DNA of 64,000 nt from Streptomyces olindensis (GTDB lineage: Bacteria; Actinomycetota; Actinomycetes; Streptomycetales; Streptomycetaceae): assembly GCA_000696115.1 (NCBI GenBank), contig JJOH01000004.1, positions 247,540 to 311,539 on the forward strand. Direction: 5' to 3'. The notes below the pieces were generated by a model. That model made no database searches and had not been told where the DNA came from. It was given only the letters and a program-made list of their open reading frames with translations. A program made the position numbers and the translations under genes. Below are positions 8,915 to 17,913 of this stretch, in pieces (the stretch's first letter is position 1; each line of letters opens with the position of its first letter).

Positions 8915-9220
8915 GTGGTTGATACGACGCCTCTGATCCGTGCGGTGGAGCACTTCGCCGATCGTTTGAGGGCCGCGCCCCAGAGCCGGTTGCAGCGGGG
9001 CGCTGCCGCTGAGGCTCTCGGGCTTGCCCGGGAGTTGGCCCGGAGGGCGCAGGTGCTGGAGGGCGTGGAGCCTCGGGAGATGCCGGATGCGGGGATGTTT
9101 GCGGCTGCGGATCAGATCACCGTTGCCGGGCATGATCTGGCGGTGGTGATTCCCAGTGATGCCGATGTCGATGACGCGGTGCGGGTGGTTGAGGGGGCGC
9201 AGAAGCGGGCGGGGGTTTAG
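8915..9220 (+). CDS. Hypothetical small protein
   Basis: 101 residues from a GTG at 8915. No ribosome site precedes it. TACGCT at 8903-8908 lies six bases upstream and TTGGCA at 8878-8883 would be a -35 with a 19-base spacer, a pattern typical of leaderless Streptomyces genes. An ATG at 8867 would extend the frame by 16 residues without support. The protein is soluble, mostly helical and Ala/Arg rich, with a final part (ADQITVAGHDLAVVIPSDADVDDAVRVV) that reads as a small alpha/beta unit. I do not recognise the family. Confidence 0.6.
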   Translation: MVDTTPLIRAVEHFADRLRAAPQSRLQRGAAAEALGLARELARRAQVLEGVEPREMPDAGMFAAADQITVAGHDLAVVIPSDADVDDAVRVVEGAQKRAGV

Positions 9221-9240
9221 CGCCGTTCGCGGGTGCAGGT

Positions 9241-9276
9241 CGTCCGTGGCTGGTCGCGCAGTTCCCCGCGCCCCTG
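9241..9276 (-). repeat. Copy 1 of a Streptomyces intergenic GC-rich repeat
   Basis: Read on the minus strand this is GGGGCGCGGGGAACTGCGCG followed by ACCAGCCACGGACG. It matches the element at 18501-18534 with only a few changes, and I recognise this string as one that recurs between genes in many Streptomyces chromosomes. Its GCGCGGGGAAC..GCGC core can fold. It fills the gap between two convergent 3' ends. Confidence 0.7.
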
Positions 9277-9277
9277 A

Positions 9278-10060
9278 CTACAGGGACGCGATGACCCTGT
9301 CGGCCAGGATGTAGACGTTCTCTTCGCCGCACTCGAACGTCAGGGTGTAGGCGCCCGAGACGCCCGAGCCGCCGAGGAGGGTCGGGGTCTGGCCCGCTCG
9401 GAGCGCTGCGGCCAGGCGTTCCGCCGTCTCGCGGTGGCCCGGGGTCATGCACAGGGTCGTGCCGTCGGCGAAGACGTAGACGTCGAGGGTGCCGAGGGGG
9501 CCCGGGCGGACGTCCGTCAGTTCCACGCGGGACGCGGCCAGCTCTTCCAGGGTGGCGACCGTGCGCTCGTGGTCGTTCACGACCGGCGACGGGTTCGGCA
9601 CGAAGTCCGGGTGGGAGGGGTGGCGGCGGCGGGCCGCGGCCAGCTCGGCGGACTCGCCGGCCGGCTCCTCGGCGTCCGCGCCGGGCTCGGACACCGGCTC
9701 AAGGCCCGCGAAATCGGCCTGCCGGGGCAGGAACAGGTCGGGGTCGGGCAGGCCCAGCAGGGACGGCGCGTCGGAGGCGTCACGGGCTTCCTGGGCGGCC
9801 CAGAAGGCGCGCGCCTCGGCGAGCTCCCGCTCCCGCTCCTCGGCCAGTGCCGCCGCCACTGCGGCCCGTATCTCGTCGGTGTCGGCCGTGGTACGGGCGG
9901 CGGGCAGCAGTGCGCGGGTGGTGGCGGCACGGCTCTCGGCCAGCGCGGTGTGCAGGGCCGCGACCTGTCGGCGCAGTTGCAGGACGGTGCGCAGGACGGC
10001 GACGCCCACGGCGCCCGTGGCGGCCGTGGTGACCAGCAACGCGATCGGCATGGCGCTCAC
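9278..10060 (-). CDS. Membrane-anchored coiled-coil hypothetical protein
   Basis: 260 residues from a GTG at 10060 with GGGAG seven bases upstream; an ATG three codons later is an alternative. Residues 3-27 form one hydrophobic segment ([20 protein letters not shown]), followed by a helical, coiled-coil-like stretch (residues 28-95) rich in Ala, Glu and Arg, then a Pro/Asp/Glu-rich linker. The C-terminal 90 residues look like a folded alpha/beta domain ([36 protein letters not shown]). No catalytic motif is evident. The gene is alone, and the convergent boundary with 8915-9220 holds a repeat element. The function is unknown. Confidence 0.7.
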   Translation of the reverse strand: MSAMPIALLVTTAATGAVGVAVLRTVLQLRRQVAALHTALAESRAATTRALLPAARTTADTDEIRAAVAAALAEERERELAEARAFWAAQEARDASDAPSLLGLPDPDLFLPRQADFAGLEPVSEPGADAEEPAGESAELAAARRRHPSHPDFVPNPSPVVNDHERTVATLEELAASRVELTDVRPGPLGTLDVYVFADGTTLCMTPGHRETAERLAAALRAGQTPTLLGGSGVSGAYTLTFECGEENVYILADRVIASL

Positions 10061-10256
10061 TGACGTACTCCCGGTTCAAAGTCGACCCCCGACTTCCTAC
10101 ATCAGCTTGAAGGGCGGACTAACCAGCTGTCAGTGCGTAACGTCACGAAACGGACAGGGCTTCGGTGCCGGAGGAGGGGATGGGGCTGCTGTGACCTGGG
10201 CTTCTCCCCGTGTCGAGGGAGATAGGTCACATCCTGGGGGAGATTGGATCACAAAA

Positions 10257-10293
10257 GGGCCCAGAACCCCGGGGTTTCCGGGGTCCTGGGCCC
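10257..10293 (-). terminator. Terminator of the thiolase gene
   Basis: A long hairpin is formed by GGGCCCAG (10257-10264) plus ACCCCGG with its partner CCGGGGT plus CTGGGCCC ending at 10293. In the minus-strand direction it is followed by CTTTTGT, giving a U-rich tail. It fits the end of the gene at 10334-11551. Confidence 0.8.
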
Positions 10294-10333
10294 GAGCCTC
10301 ACAGCGTGTGCTATGGCGACTACCGTGCGGCGC

Positions 10334-11551
10334 TCAGCTGAGGCGCTCGATGACCATGGCCATGCCCTGGCCGCCGCCGACACACATGGTCTCCAGGCCG
10401 AACTGCTTGTCGTGGAACTGGAGGGAGTTGATGAGCGTGGTGGTGATCCGGGCGCCGGTCATGCCGAAGGGGTGGCCGACGGCGATGGCACCGCCGTTGA
10501 CGTTCAGCTTCTCCAGCGGGATGCCGAGGTCGCGGTAGGAGGGGATCACCTGGGCGGCGAACGCCTCGTTGATCTCCACCAGGTCGATGTCGTCGATGGT
10601 CAGCCCGGCCCGCTTCAGGGCCTGGTTGCTCGCCTCCACCGGGCCGAGGCCCATGATCTCGGGGGAGAGGCCGGAGACGCCGGTCGAGACGATCCGGGCG
10701 AGCGGGGTGAGGCCGAGCTCGCGGGCCTTGGTGTCGGACATGATCACGAGCGCAGCGGCACCGTCGTTCAGCGGGCAGCAGTTGCCGGCGGTGACCAGGC
10801 CGTCGGGGCGGAAGACCGGCTTGAGGCCCTGCACGCCCTCCAGGGTGACGCCGGCGCGGGGGCCGTCGTCCTTGGCGACGACCGTGCCGTCGGGGAGCGT
10901 CACCGGGGTGATCTCGCGCTCCCAGAAGCCGTTCTTGATGGCCTCCTCGGCGAGGTTCTGCGAGCGGACGCCGAACTCGTCCATGTCCTGGCGGGTGACG
11001 CCCTTGGCGCGGGCCAGGTTCTCGGCGGTCTGGCCCATCGCGATGTACGGGTCGGGCAACAGGCCGTCCTCACGCGGGTCGTGCCAGGTGGAGCCCTCGG
11101 ACTGGGCGGTCTCGGCGGTGCGGGCCTCGGCGTCGGCGAAGAGCGGGTTGTGCGTGCCGGGCATGTCGGAGCTGCCGTTGGCGTACCGGGAGACCATCTC
11201 GACGCCCGCCGAGATGAAGACGTCGCCCTCGCCCGCCTTGATGGCGTGCAGGGCCATGCGGGAGGTCTGCAGGGAGGAGGAGCAGTACCGGGTGATGGTG
11301 CAGCCCGGCAGGTGGTCCATGCCCATCTGCACGGCGACGATGCGGCCGAGGTTGTGGCCCTGCTCGCCGCCGGGCAGGCCGCAGCCGAGCATCAGGTCGT
11401 CGATGTCCTTCGGGTCCAGCTCGGGAACCTTGGCGAGGGCGGCCTGGACGATCGTGGCGGTGAGGTCGTCCGGGCGGAGGTCCTTGAGGGAGCCCTTGAC
11501 GGCGCGGCCGATGGGGGAGCGGGCGGCTGAGACGATCACGGCTTCGGGCAT
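10334..11551 (-). CDS. Acetyl-CoA acetyltransferase (thiolase)
   Basis: 405 residues from the ATG at 11551 (GGAG five bases upstream; a GTG one codon earlier at 11554 is also possible). Thiolases condense or cleave acyl-CoA thioesters. The nucleophilic cysteine is C90 in [16 protein letters not shown], the catalytic His lies in [17 protein letters not shown], and the second cysteine is in [16 protein letters not shown] at the C-terminus; the NEAFAAQ motif precedes them. The degradative versus biosynthetic role is not decided by these motifs. The gene stands alone with its own terminator. Annotation as acetyl-CoA C-acetyltransferase is by family; fatty-acid beta-oxidation is a likely setting given the acyl-CoA genes elsewhere in the window. 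Confidence 0.9.
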   Translation of the reverse strand: MPEAVIVSAARSPIGRAVKGSLKDLRPDDLTATIVQAALAKVPELDPKDIDDLMLGCGLPGGEQGHNLGRIVAVQMGMDHLPGCTITRYCSSSLQTSRMALHAIKAGEGDVFISAGVEMVSRYANGSSDMPGTHNPLFADAEARTAETAQSEGSTWHDPREDGLLPDPYIAMGQTAENLARAKGVTRQDMDEFGVRSQNLAEEAIKNGFWEREITPVTLPDGTVVAKDDGPRAGVTLEGVQGLKPVFRPDGLVTAGNCCPLNDGAAALVIMSDTKARELGLTPLARIVSTGVSGLSPEIMGLGPVEASNQALKRAGLTIDDIDLVEINEAFAAQVIPSYRDLGIPLEKLNVNGGAIAVGHPFGMTGARITTTLINSLQFHDKQFGLETMCVGGGQGMAMVIERLS

Positions 11552-11691
11552 CACGGCTCCATTGACGTACCGGGTGGTCTGGCTGGGCTGTTTGGGAAGT
11601 TACCCGTACGTATGGGCTGGGTCACGGGTGTCGCGGTGTGACCCTGACCGCAGTTTTCTAAGCGCTTGCTTTTTCCTCGGGCGGGTGCCTC

Positions 11692-12720
11692 TCAGCTCGA
11701 CGGCGTGGCGGGAGCGGGTTCCTGCTCGGGCAGCCGCCGGCGCCGGCGGCGCTTCAGCAGGGCCCACGGGCCCCGCGGTCCGGACGGCATCGCCGCCGCG
11801 ACCTCGGTGCCCGCCTCCGAGGCGGCCTCGGCCGCCGCCCGTGCCACCGGCAGGAAGCCCTCGCGGCGCGAGGCGTCCGGGCGCTCCTCCTCGGCCGGCC
11901 AGAGGCCCAGGGAGGCGCAGACGGTCGGCAGGACCGCCATCGCGGCCGTGGCGTAGCCCTCGGCGGAGGGGTGGTAGTTGTCCGGGCCGAACAGCTCGCG
12001 CGGGTTCGCGGCGAACTCGGGGCCGAGCAGGTCGCCCAGGGACACGGTGCGGCCGCCCTGTTCGACGACTCCGATCGTCTGGGCGGCCGCCAGCTGGCGG
12101 GAGGCCCGTCGGGCCAGCCAGCGCAACGGTTGCTGGACCGGCTCGATCGTGCCCAGGTCGGGACAGGTGCCGACCACGACCTCCGCGCCGGCCGTGCGCA
12201 GCCGCCGTACCGCCGAGGACAGGCAGCGGACCGAGCGGGTCGGGGGCATGCGGTGGGTGACGTCGTTCGCGCCGACCATGATCACGCAGATGTCGGGCAC
12301 CGGATCGGGCGCGGCCAGCACCAGGGCCACCTGGCGGTCCAGGTCGTCCGAGCGGGCCCCCGGCGTCGCCACCGTGCGCAGCTCCACCGGGCGTTCCGCC
12401 AGGGCCGCCACGCCCGAGGCCAGCAGCGCCCCCGGGGTCTGCCCGGCGCGGTGCACGCCCTGGCCGGCGGCCGTGGAGTCACCCAGCATGGTCAACCGCA
12501 GCGGCGGCTGCTCGGTGGAGACGGCGTACGTACGGCCGTACAGCCCGTCCGCGTTCGGCACGTGCGGTGACGTGCCGTTGCCCACCCGGCGCCGCGCCAG
12601 CTGCACCTCCGCCAGCAGCAGCCCCGCGGCGGCCGCCCCGGCCAGACCGATCCCGCCGCCGCCGTACGCAGCGCCGGCCGCGATCCGCCGGGCCACCCTC
12701 GCCCTCGACATGCTCGTCAT
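11692..12720 (-). CDS. SGNH/GDSL hydrolase, membrane anchored or secreted
   Basis: 342 residues from the ATG at 12720 (AGGAGG about 12 bases upstream; ATG at 12711 is an alternative). A twin-arginine-free basic N-terminus is followed by a hydrophobic segment (residues 13-34, GAAYGGGGIGLAGAAAAGLLLAE) that should act as signal or anchor. SGNH blocks are visible: block I LTMLGDSTAAGQG with the nucleophilic Ser, block III VIMVGANDVTH with Asn, and block V FGPDNYHPSAEGYATA with the Asp-His pair. These enzymes are esterases or lipases acting on small esters, lipids or wall acetyl groups. The C-terminal 70 residues are basic and low complexity. The substrate cannot be read from sequence. Confidence 0.82.
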   Translation of the reverse strand: MTSMSRARVARRIAAGAAYGGGGIGLAGAAAAGLLLAEVQLARRRVGNGTSPHVPNADGLYGRTYAVSTEQPPLRLTMLGDSTAAGQGVHRAGQTPGALLASGVAALAERPVELRTVATPGARSDDLDRQVALVLAAPDPVPDICVIMVGANDVTHRMPPTRSVRCLSSAVRRLRTAGAEVVVGTCPDLGTIEPVQQPLRWLARRASRQLAAAQTIGVVEQGGRTVSLGDLLGPEFAANPRELFGPDNYHPSAEGYATAAMAVLPTVCASLGLWPAEEERPDASRREGFLPVARAAAEAASEAGTEVAAAMPSGPRGPWALLKRRRRRRLPEQEPAPATPSS

Positions 12721-12876
12721 GCGTCGCCGCCACCTCCTCGAACCCGTACACCCAGTGCTTGCCCCGTACGGACCGTCGCCCAATCTCAACGGGGAGTGAA
12801 CGACCGTCACGGACGACGGGCAGCACATAGGCTGGCGGCACCACTAAGACCACTTCTGCGGCATCCGGAGACAACG

Positions 12877-14265
12877 GTGCAGTTCCACGACTCGATGATC
12901 AGCCTCGTCGGCAACACCCCGCTGGTGAGGCTCAACAGCGTGACCAAGGGCATCAGGGCGACCGTCCTGGCCAAGGTGGAGTACTTCAACCCCGGCGGAT
13001 CCGTGAAGGACCGCATCGCCCTGCGCATGATCGAGGCGGCGGAGGAGAGCGGCGCGCTCAAGCCCGGCGGCACGATCGTCGAGCCGACCAGCGGCAACAC
13101 CGGCGTCGGGCTCGCCATCGTGGCGCAGCAGAAGGGGTACAAGTGCATCTTCGTGTGCCCCGACAAGGTGAGCACCGACAAGATCAACGTGCTGCGCGCG
13201 TACGGCGCCGAGGTCGTCGTGTGCCCGACCGCCGTGGACCCCGAGCACCCGGACTCGTACTACAACGTCTCCGACCGGCTCGTGCGCGAGACGCCCGGGG
13301 CCTGGAAGCCGGACCAGTACTCCAACCCCAACAACCCGCTCTCCCACTACCACTCCACCGGCCCCGAGCTGTGGGAGCAGACGGAGGGGAGGATCACCCA
13401 CTTCGTGGCGGGCGTCGGCACGGGCGGCACCATCTCCGGCACCGGGCGCTACCTCAAGGAGGTCAGCGACGGCAAGGTGAAGGTCATCGGCGCCGACCCC
13501 GAGGGCTCCGTCTACTCCGGCGGCTCCGGGCGGCCGTACCTGGTCGAGGGCGTCGGTGAGGACTTCTGGCCCACCGCCTACGACCGGACCGTCGCGGACG
13601 AGATCGTCGCCGTGTCCGACAAGGACTCCTTCCAGATGACCCGCCGCCTGGCCAAGGAGGAGGGGCTGCTGGTCGGCGGCTCCTGCGGCATGGCGGTCGT
13701 GGCCGCGCTGGAGGTCGCCGCGCGACTCGGCGAGGACGACGTCGTGGTGGTCCTGCTGCCGGACAGCGGCCGCGGCTACCTCAGCAAGATCTTCAACGAC
13801 GAGTGGATGGCCGACTACGGCTTCCTGGAGGACGCGGGCCCCAGCGCCCGCGTCGGCGACGTCCTGAACGACAAGGAGGGCGACCGCATGCCCTCCCTCG
13901 TTCACATGCACCCGGAGGAGACGGTCGGTCAGGCCATCGACGTGCTGCGCGAGTACGGCGTCTCGCAGATGCCGGTCGTCAAGCCCGGCGCGGGGCACCC
14001 CGACGTGATGGCCGCCGAGGTCGTCGGCTCGGTCGTGGAACGCGAGCTGCTGGACGCGCTGTTCAGCAAGAGCGCCTCGCTCGACGACCCGCTGGAGAAG
14101 CACATGTCGGCCCCGCTGCCCCAGGTCGGCTCCGGCGAGCCCGTCGCCGACCTGATGGCCGTCCTCGGCAAGGCGGACGCCGCGATCGTCCTCGTCGAGG
14201 GCAAGCCGACCGGTGTGGTCAGCCGGCAGGACCTGCTGTCCTTCCTCGCCCGTACGGGGAAGTGA
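12877..14265 (+). CDS. cbs: Cystathionine beta-synthase
   Basis: 462 residues from a GTG at 12877 with GGAG at 12867-12870. The N-terminal two-thirds is a fold-type II PLP enzyme: NTPLVRLN, the Schiff-base lysine K44 in FNPGGSVKDRIA, the phosphate-binding loop TSGNTGVGLA and the cofactor-ring contact region VGGSCGMAVV. The C-terminal part has two CBS domains (around 13850-14030 and 14080-14240), giving the domain order of true cystathionine beta-synthases rather than cysteine synthases. It joins serine and homocysteine in reverse transsulfuration. The lack of an N-terminal haem-binding extension is normal in bacteria. It is divergent from the SGNH hydrolase gene. Confidence 0.92.
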   Translation: MQFHDSMISLVGNTPLVRLNSVTKGIRATVLAKVEYFNPGGSVKDRIALRMIEAAEESGALKPGGTIVEPTSGNTGVGLAIVAQQKGYKCIFVCPDKVSTDKINVLRAYGAEVVVCPTAVDPEHPDSYYNVSDRLVRETPGAWKPDQYSNPNNPLSHYHSTGPELWEQTEGRITHFVAGVGTGGTISGTGRYLKEVSDGKVKVIGADPEGSVYSGGSGRPYLVEGVGEDFWPTAYDRTVADEIVAVSDKDSFQMTRRLAKEEGLLVGGSCGMAVVAALEVAARLGEDDVVVVLLPDSGRGYLSKIFNDEWMADYGFLEDAGPSARVGDVLNDKEGDRMPSLVHMHPEETVGQAIDVLREYGVSQMPVVKPGAGHPDVMAAEVVGSVVERELLDALFSKSASLDDPLEKHMSAPLPQVGSGEPVADLMAVLGKADAAIVLVEGKPTGVVSRQDLLSFLARTGK

Positions 14266-14642
14266 GGGAGAACCTCCGGTGAACCGCCCGTGAACCGGGT
14301 GGACTTGCGGCGTCCGCGATCTTCGTGGACTTCGCGGAAGTGGTACGAGCGTGTCACGTTCGCGCAGCACCCGCTTAACACGGGTCCTGCACATTAGGGG
14401 GTGTCGGCAGGGCGGGAGCGGCTCCCCGCCCCGGCCGGCGCCGTAGGCGTCAAAGGACCTCCGGAGCGGCTCCCGGACCTCCACCGACGCCACGGACGCG
14501 GGGGCCCGGCCTGACCAGGCCCGCGTCCTTCGCGGGGACCGCCGTCGTCCCGCCCCCCGTTCACGGGGGTGCGGCGGTCCCCGCGCATTTCCTTCTCCGG
14601 CGTTCCGCCTCTCCTTCTCCGGCGTTCCGTCTCCCGGGCCGG
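14266..14642. other. Intergenic region with convergent terminator and small direct repeat
   Basis: 377 bases between convergent genes, with no gene supported. It contains a long inverted repeat (GCGGGGACCGCC at 14532-14543 with its complement at 14573-14584) that can end transcription from both sides. Two copies of CCTTCTCCGGCGTTCCG (14591-14607 and 14613-14629) are spaced by 22 bases. The stretch 14390-14520 is GC-rich without obvious signals. Confidence 0.6.
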
Positions 14643-15473
14643 TCAGCCCGTCTGGCTCGTCGCCCAGCTCCCCAGCAGCGCCAGGCGCTCCGCGGTCTCC
14701 GAGCCCGGCTCGGGGGTGTACGCCACGATCGTCAGGTCCGCCGCCCCCGGCACCACGAGGGTCTCGTACGGGAGGGTCAGCAGGCCCGCGACCGGGTGCC
14801 GGACGTGCTTCACGCCCTGGTCGCAGGGCTTGACCAGGTGGTCGGCCCACAGGCGGCGGAACTCCGCGCAGCTGCGGGAGAGTTCGGCGACGAGTTCCCC
14901 CATGGCCGGGTCGCCGGGGTGGTGGCCCGCCTTCAGGCGGAGGTGGGCGACCGTCTGCGCGGCGACCGTCGGCCAGTCCGGGTAGAGGTCCCGCGCCGCG
15001 GGATCGAGGAAGAGCCGGCGCGGCAGGCTGCGGCCCTCGGGGCCGGTGCCGTCGAAGCCGAGCAGGGCGTCGGCGAGGGCGTTCCACGCGAGGACGTCCA
15101 TGCGGTGGTCCAGGACATACGCGGGGTTGCGGTCCATGCCGTCCAGGACGAGCCGCACCCCCGGGCGCACCCGGGACGCCGCCGGGCCGTCCGCGCCCCG
15201 ACGGTGCGGCCGGGCCACCGCCCGCAGGTACTCGCGCTCCGCCGCGTCCAGCCGCAGCACCCGCGCCACCGCGTCCAGCACGGCGTCCGAGACGCTCGGT
15301 CCCCGGCCCTGCTCCAGACGGACGTAGTAGTCGACGCTCACCCCGGCCAGCTGCGCCACCTCCTCGCGGCGCAGCCCCGGAACACGGCGGCGGCCGTACG
15401 AGGGCAGCCCCCTCTCCTCCGGGCGGATACGGGCACGGCGCGAGCGCAGGAAGTCTCCCAGTTCTCCGTCCAT
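14643..15473 (-). CDS. XRE-family regulator with MmyB-like ligand-binding domain
   Basis: 276 residues from the ATG at 15473. An N-terminal helix-turn-helix lies near residues 5-75 (GELGDFLRSRRARI, VPGLRREEVAQLAGVSVDYYVRLEQGRGPSVS). A larger C-terminal domain follows, with LAWNALADALLGFDGT, DPAARDLYPDW and a final LLTLPYETLVVPGAADLTIVAYTPEPGS. This is the MmyB-like ligand-binding architecture found in a large group of actinobacterial regulators often placed next to a short-chain dehydrogenase that they control. The divergent SDR gene starts 143 bases away, and a dyad in the shared promoter region is a candidate binding site. Confidence 0.85.
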   Translation of the reverse strand: MDGELGDFLRSRRARIRPEERGLPSYGRRRVPGLRREEVAQLAGVSVDYYVRLEQGRGPSVSDAVLDAVARVLRLDAAEREYLRAVARPHRRGADGPAASRVRPGVRLVLDGMDRNPAYVLDHRMDVLAWNALADALLGFDGTGPEGRSLPRRLFLDPAARDLYPDWPTVAAQTVAHLRLKAGHHPGDPAMGELVAELSRSCAEFRRLWADHLVKPCDQGVKHVRHPVAGLLTLPYETLVVPGAADLTIVAYTPEPGSETAERLALLGSWATSQTG

Positions 15474-15506
15474 GACGCTGAGCCTAGGCGGCCCGGCGCC
15501 CGCGAA

Positions 15507-15527
15507 CCTGGTACTGCCAGACCCAGG
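15507..15527. promoter_or_regulatory. Candidate operator between the XRE and SDR genes
   Basis: Nested dyad symmetry: CCTGG...CCAGG-like arms with an inner CTGG-TACTG-CCAG (15508-15520), in the middle of the 143-base divergent region. It is a plausible shared operator for the XRE regulator at 14643-15473. The evidence is only symmetry and position. Confidence 0.3.
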
Positions 15528-15616
15528 AAAAGCGCCGCCCTGGGTACGGCGGCGGGCGCCGCGGAAGGTGGTGGCGAGGCCGGGGAGACGCCCCGGCCGC
15601 CACCGAGGGAGCACTC

Positions 15617-16378
15617 ATGACGTACGAGAACCTGGCCGGCCGCACCGCCGTCGTCACCGGAGCCGCGAGCGGGATCGGCGAGGCCGTCGCCGTGTTGCTG
15701 GCCGCCCGGGGCGCACGGGTGGCGCTGCTGGCCCGGCGCGAGGAACGCCTGGCGGCGCTCGCCGGGAAGATCCGGGCCGACGGCGGACAGGCCCTGCCCG
15801 TCGTCGCGGACGTCACCGACGAGACGTCCGTGGCCGACGCCGTCGACCGGATCCACGCGGAGTACGGGCCCGTCGACCTGGTCGTGAACTCCGCCGGCGT
15901 CATGCTGCCGCACCCCGTCGACGCCCGGCGCGCCGACGAGTGGCAGCGGATGCTCGACACCAACGTCGCCGGAGTGCTGCGGATCACCGGCGCGTTCACC
16001 GCCGACCTGGTGGGCGCCGCAGCGGACGGCCGTACGGCCGACATCGTGAACATCTCGTCCATCGCCGCCCACGTCAGCTTCCCGAACTACGCGGTGTACG
16101 GGGCGACCAAGGCGGCCGTCACCTCCCTGTCGCAGTCCCTGCGCGGGGAGTTCGGGCCGCGGGACGTCCGGGTCACCAACATCGAGCCCGGGTTCGTCGA
16201 GAGCGAGCTGCGCACGCACATCTCCGACGCGGAGCTGTCCCGGCAGGTGGAGGGCATGCTCGACGCGGTGGGCGCGCTGTCCGCCGAGGAGCTGGCCGAT
16301 CTCGTGGCCTACGTGGCGAGCCGGCCCCGGCGGGTCAATCTGCGGCAGATCGTGGCGCTGCCGACGCGGCAGGTCTGA
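15617..16378 (+). CDS. Short-chain dehydrogenase/reductase
   Basis: 253 residues, ATG at 15617 with GGAG in the preceding GAGGGAGCACTC. It is a classical SDR: the cofactor loop TGAASGIG at residues 14-21, the NSAG motif (VVNSAGVMLPH), catalytic Ser in IVNISSIAAHVSF, and the YxxxK pair Y161/K165 in YAVYGATKAAVTSLSQSL. Arg residues after the second strand (LLARREER) favour NADP(H). The size is typical. The substrate is unknown; members of this close subgroup are often called oxidoreductases regulated by an adjacent XRE protein, which fits the divergent gene here. Confidence 0.88.
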   Translation: MTYENLAGRTAVVTGAASGIGEAVAVLLAARGARVALLARREERLAALAGKIRADGGQALPVVADVTDETSVADAVDRIHAEYGPVDLVVNSAGVMLPHPVDARRADEWQRMLDTNVAGVLRITGAFTADLVGAAADGRTADIVNISSIAAHVSFPNYAVYGATKAAVTSLSQSLRGEFGPRDVRVTNIEPGFVESELRTHISDAELSRQVEGMLDAVGALSAEELADLVAYVASRPRRVNLRQIVALPTRQV

Positions 16379-16390
16379 CCGGCCGCGCGC

Positions 16391-16822
16391 TCAGTCCTCC
16401 CAGTCGCTCTTCTCGGAGGACGTGCGGCGGCCGAACAGGCCCGGGTTGGTGCGGGCGGCCTGGACGACGTTGACGCCGACGATGCCCGCCCAGGCGACGA
16501 GCAGCCCGGGCAGGTGGGCCACGCCCCCGCCGATCGCGGACAGCGGCACCGCGAGGACGAGCGAGACGATCCCGAAGCCGAAGCGCTCGCCCCAGGAGTC
16601 CGTGGCCCGCGGCGACCGGGAGTCCCGGGCCGTCTGCATCTGCTGCTCGGCGAGCTGCCGGCGCACCCGCCGGTCCACCGCGCCGTCGATCCGCTGGTCG
16701 ACCTTCTCCAGGAACGAGTCGACCAGCGCGGACTCGTACTCCTCGCCCAGTTCCCTGCGCGCGTGCAGGGTGGCGTCGAGTTCCTTCTTCAGGTCGGTGT
16801 CCCGCGCGTCCATTCCGGTCAT
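16391..16822 (-). CDS. Coiled-coil membrane protein with two C-terminal TM segments
   Basis: 143 residues from the ATG at 16822 (ATG at 16813 is an alternative). TACCGT stands seven bases upstream and there is no ribosome site, which suggests a leaderless message. The first 75 residues are charged and helical (ELDATLHARRELGEEYESALVDSFLEKVDQRID, then RRVRRQLAEQQ). Two hydrophobic segments follow (FGIVSLVLAVPLSAIGG, LLVAWAGIVGVNVVQAA), then a short basic and acidic tail. Both ends should therefore be cytoplasmic. The protein is of a common actinobacterial type with no known role. Its 3' end is 12 bases from that of the SDR gene. Confidence 0.75.
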   Translation of the reverse strand: MTGMDARDTDLKKELDATLHARRELGEEYESALVDSFLEKVDQRIDGAVDRRVRRQLAEQQMQTARDSRSPRATDSWGERFGFGIVSLVLAVPLSAIGGGVAHLPGLLVAWAGIVGVNVVQAARTNPGLFGRRTSSEKSDWED

Positions 16823-16966
16823 GTCACCCACGGTAGGAAGCGCCGGCGCCGGCCGCACTGGGGTTAGCCCCCCTGTCGGACTGGGGGAACGCCCTGCCGT
16901 CGCTTGCCGGGCTGCATATGCTCATGCAGAATCCTCAGCTACTGAATAGGCGAGGGGGAGCACGCC

Positions 16967-17809
16967 ATGAGCGCGACCGACAGCCCTGCCGCGCGGCTGC
17001 AGGCGCTCTTCGAGGGCCACCGGCTGACGCCGACCCAGCGGCGCATCGCGCACAGCATGGTGCGCCGCGCCGCCGACGTGCCGTTCCTGTCGAGCGTGGA
17101 GCTGGCCGAGCTGGCCGGGGTCAGCCAGCCCTCCGTGACCCGCTTCGCCGTGGCCCTGGGCTTCGACGGCTACCCGGCCCTGCGCCGCCACCTGCGCGAG
17201 GTCGCCCCGGCCGAACCCGCGGCGGAGGCGGGGTCCGCCAACGAGTACCAGCAGGCCGTCGAGGCCGAGATCGAGAACCTGCGGCACCTCGCGGAGGCGC
17301 TGGCCGACCCGGGGCCCGTGCAGCGGGCCGGGCGCCTCCTCGCGGCCTCCCGCCCGCTCCCCGTCCTCGGGCTGCGGGCGGCGGCCGCCCAGGCGCACGG
17401 CTTCGCCTACTTCGCCGCCAAGGTCCACCCCGACGTGCGGCTCCTCAACGAGGGCGGCACGATGCTCCACGACCGCATCGACGCCGCCGCCCGGGCCGGC
17501 GCGACCGCACTGCTCTGCTTCGCGCTGCCGCGGCATCCCCGCGAGGTCGTCGACACCCTCGCCTACGCCAAGGAGGCCGGGCTGACCGTCGTCACGGTCG
17601 CCGACTCCGCGTTCGCGCCCGTCGCCAAGGTGTCCGACCTGCTGCTGCCCGCCGCCGTGGGCACCGGCCTCGCCTTCGACACGGCCTGCGCCCCGATGCT
17701 GCTCGGCCGGGTCCTGCTGGAGGCGATGTGCGACGACCTGCCCGAGGCCCAGTCCCGCCTGGAGGAGTTCGACACGAAGGCGGCGGCACGGGGCCTGTTC
17801 GTCGACTGA
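16967..17809 (+). CDS. MurR/RpiR-family transcriptional regulator
   Basis: 280 residues, ATG at 16967 after GAGGGGGAG. The N-terminal HTH_6 domain (residues 8-75) includes LTPTQRRIAHSMVRRAADVPFLSSVELAELAGVSQPSVTRFAVALGFDGYPALRRHL split over its helices, and a SIS sugar-isomerase-like ligand domain spans about 120-270 (PVLGLRAAAAQAHGFAYFAAK, ALLCFALPRHPREVVDTLAYAKEAGLTVVTVAD). RpiR regulators sense phosphosugars or amino-acid breakdown products; in pseudomonads and others some control hut genes. The 45 bases before the start hold two dyads: CTGCAT..ATGCAG (16912-16929) and TCAG-CTA-CTGA (16935-16945). The octamer CTGAATAG there recurs inverted in the hutU promoter, so a link to histidine catabolism is possible but unproven. 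Confidence 0.85.
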   Translation: MSATDSPAARLQALFEGHRLTPTQRRIAHSMVRRAADVPFLSSVELAELAGVSQPSVTRFAVALGFDGYPALRRHLREVAPAEPAAEAGSANEYQQAVEAEIENLRHLAEALADPGPVQRAGRLLAASRPLPVLGLRAAAAQAHGFAYFAAKVHPDVRLLNEGGTMLHDRIDAAARAGATALLCFALPRHPREVVDTLAYAKEAGLTVVTVADSAFAPVAKVSDLLLPAAVGTGLAFDTACAPMLLGRVLLEAMCDDLPEAQSRLEEFDTKAAARGLFVD

Positions 17810-17913
17810 CGCACCCGCTCCCGGTTCTCATCCTCGTCTCACGTTGCGTCGCTAATCTGCGTCTTCTACAACACTCTTCAGACGCTTCGGGTACCGGACG
17901 GAGGCTGATCGAC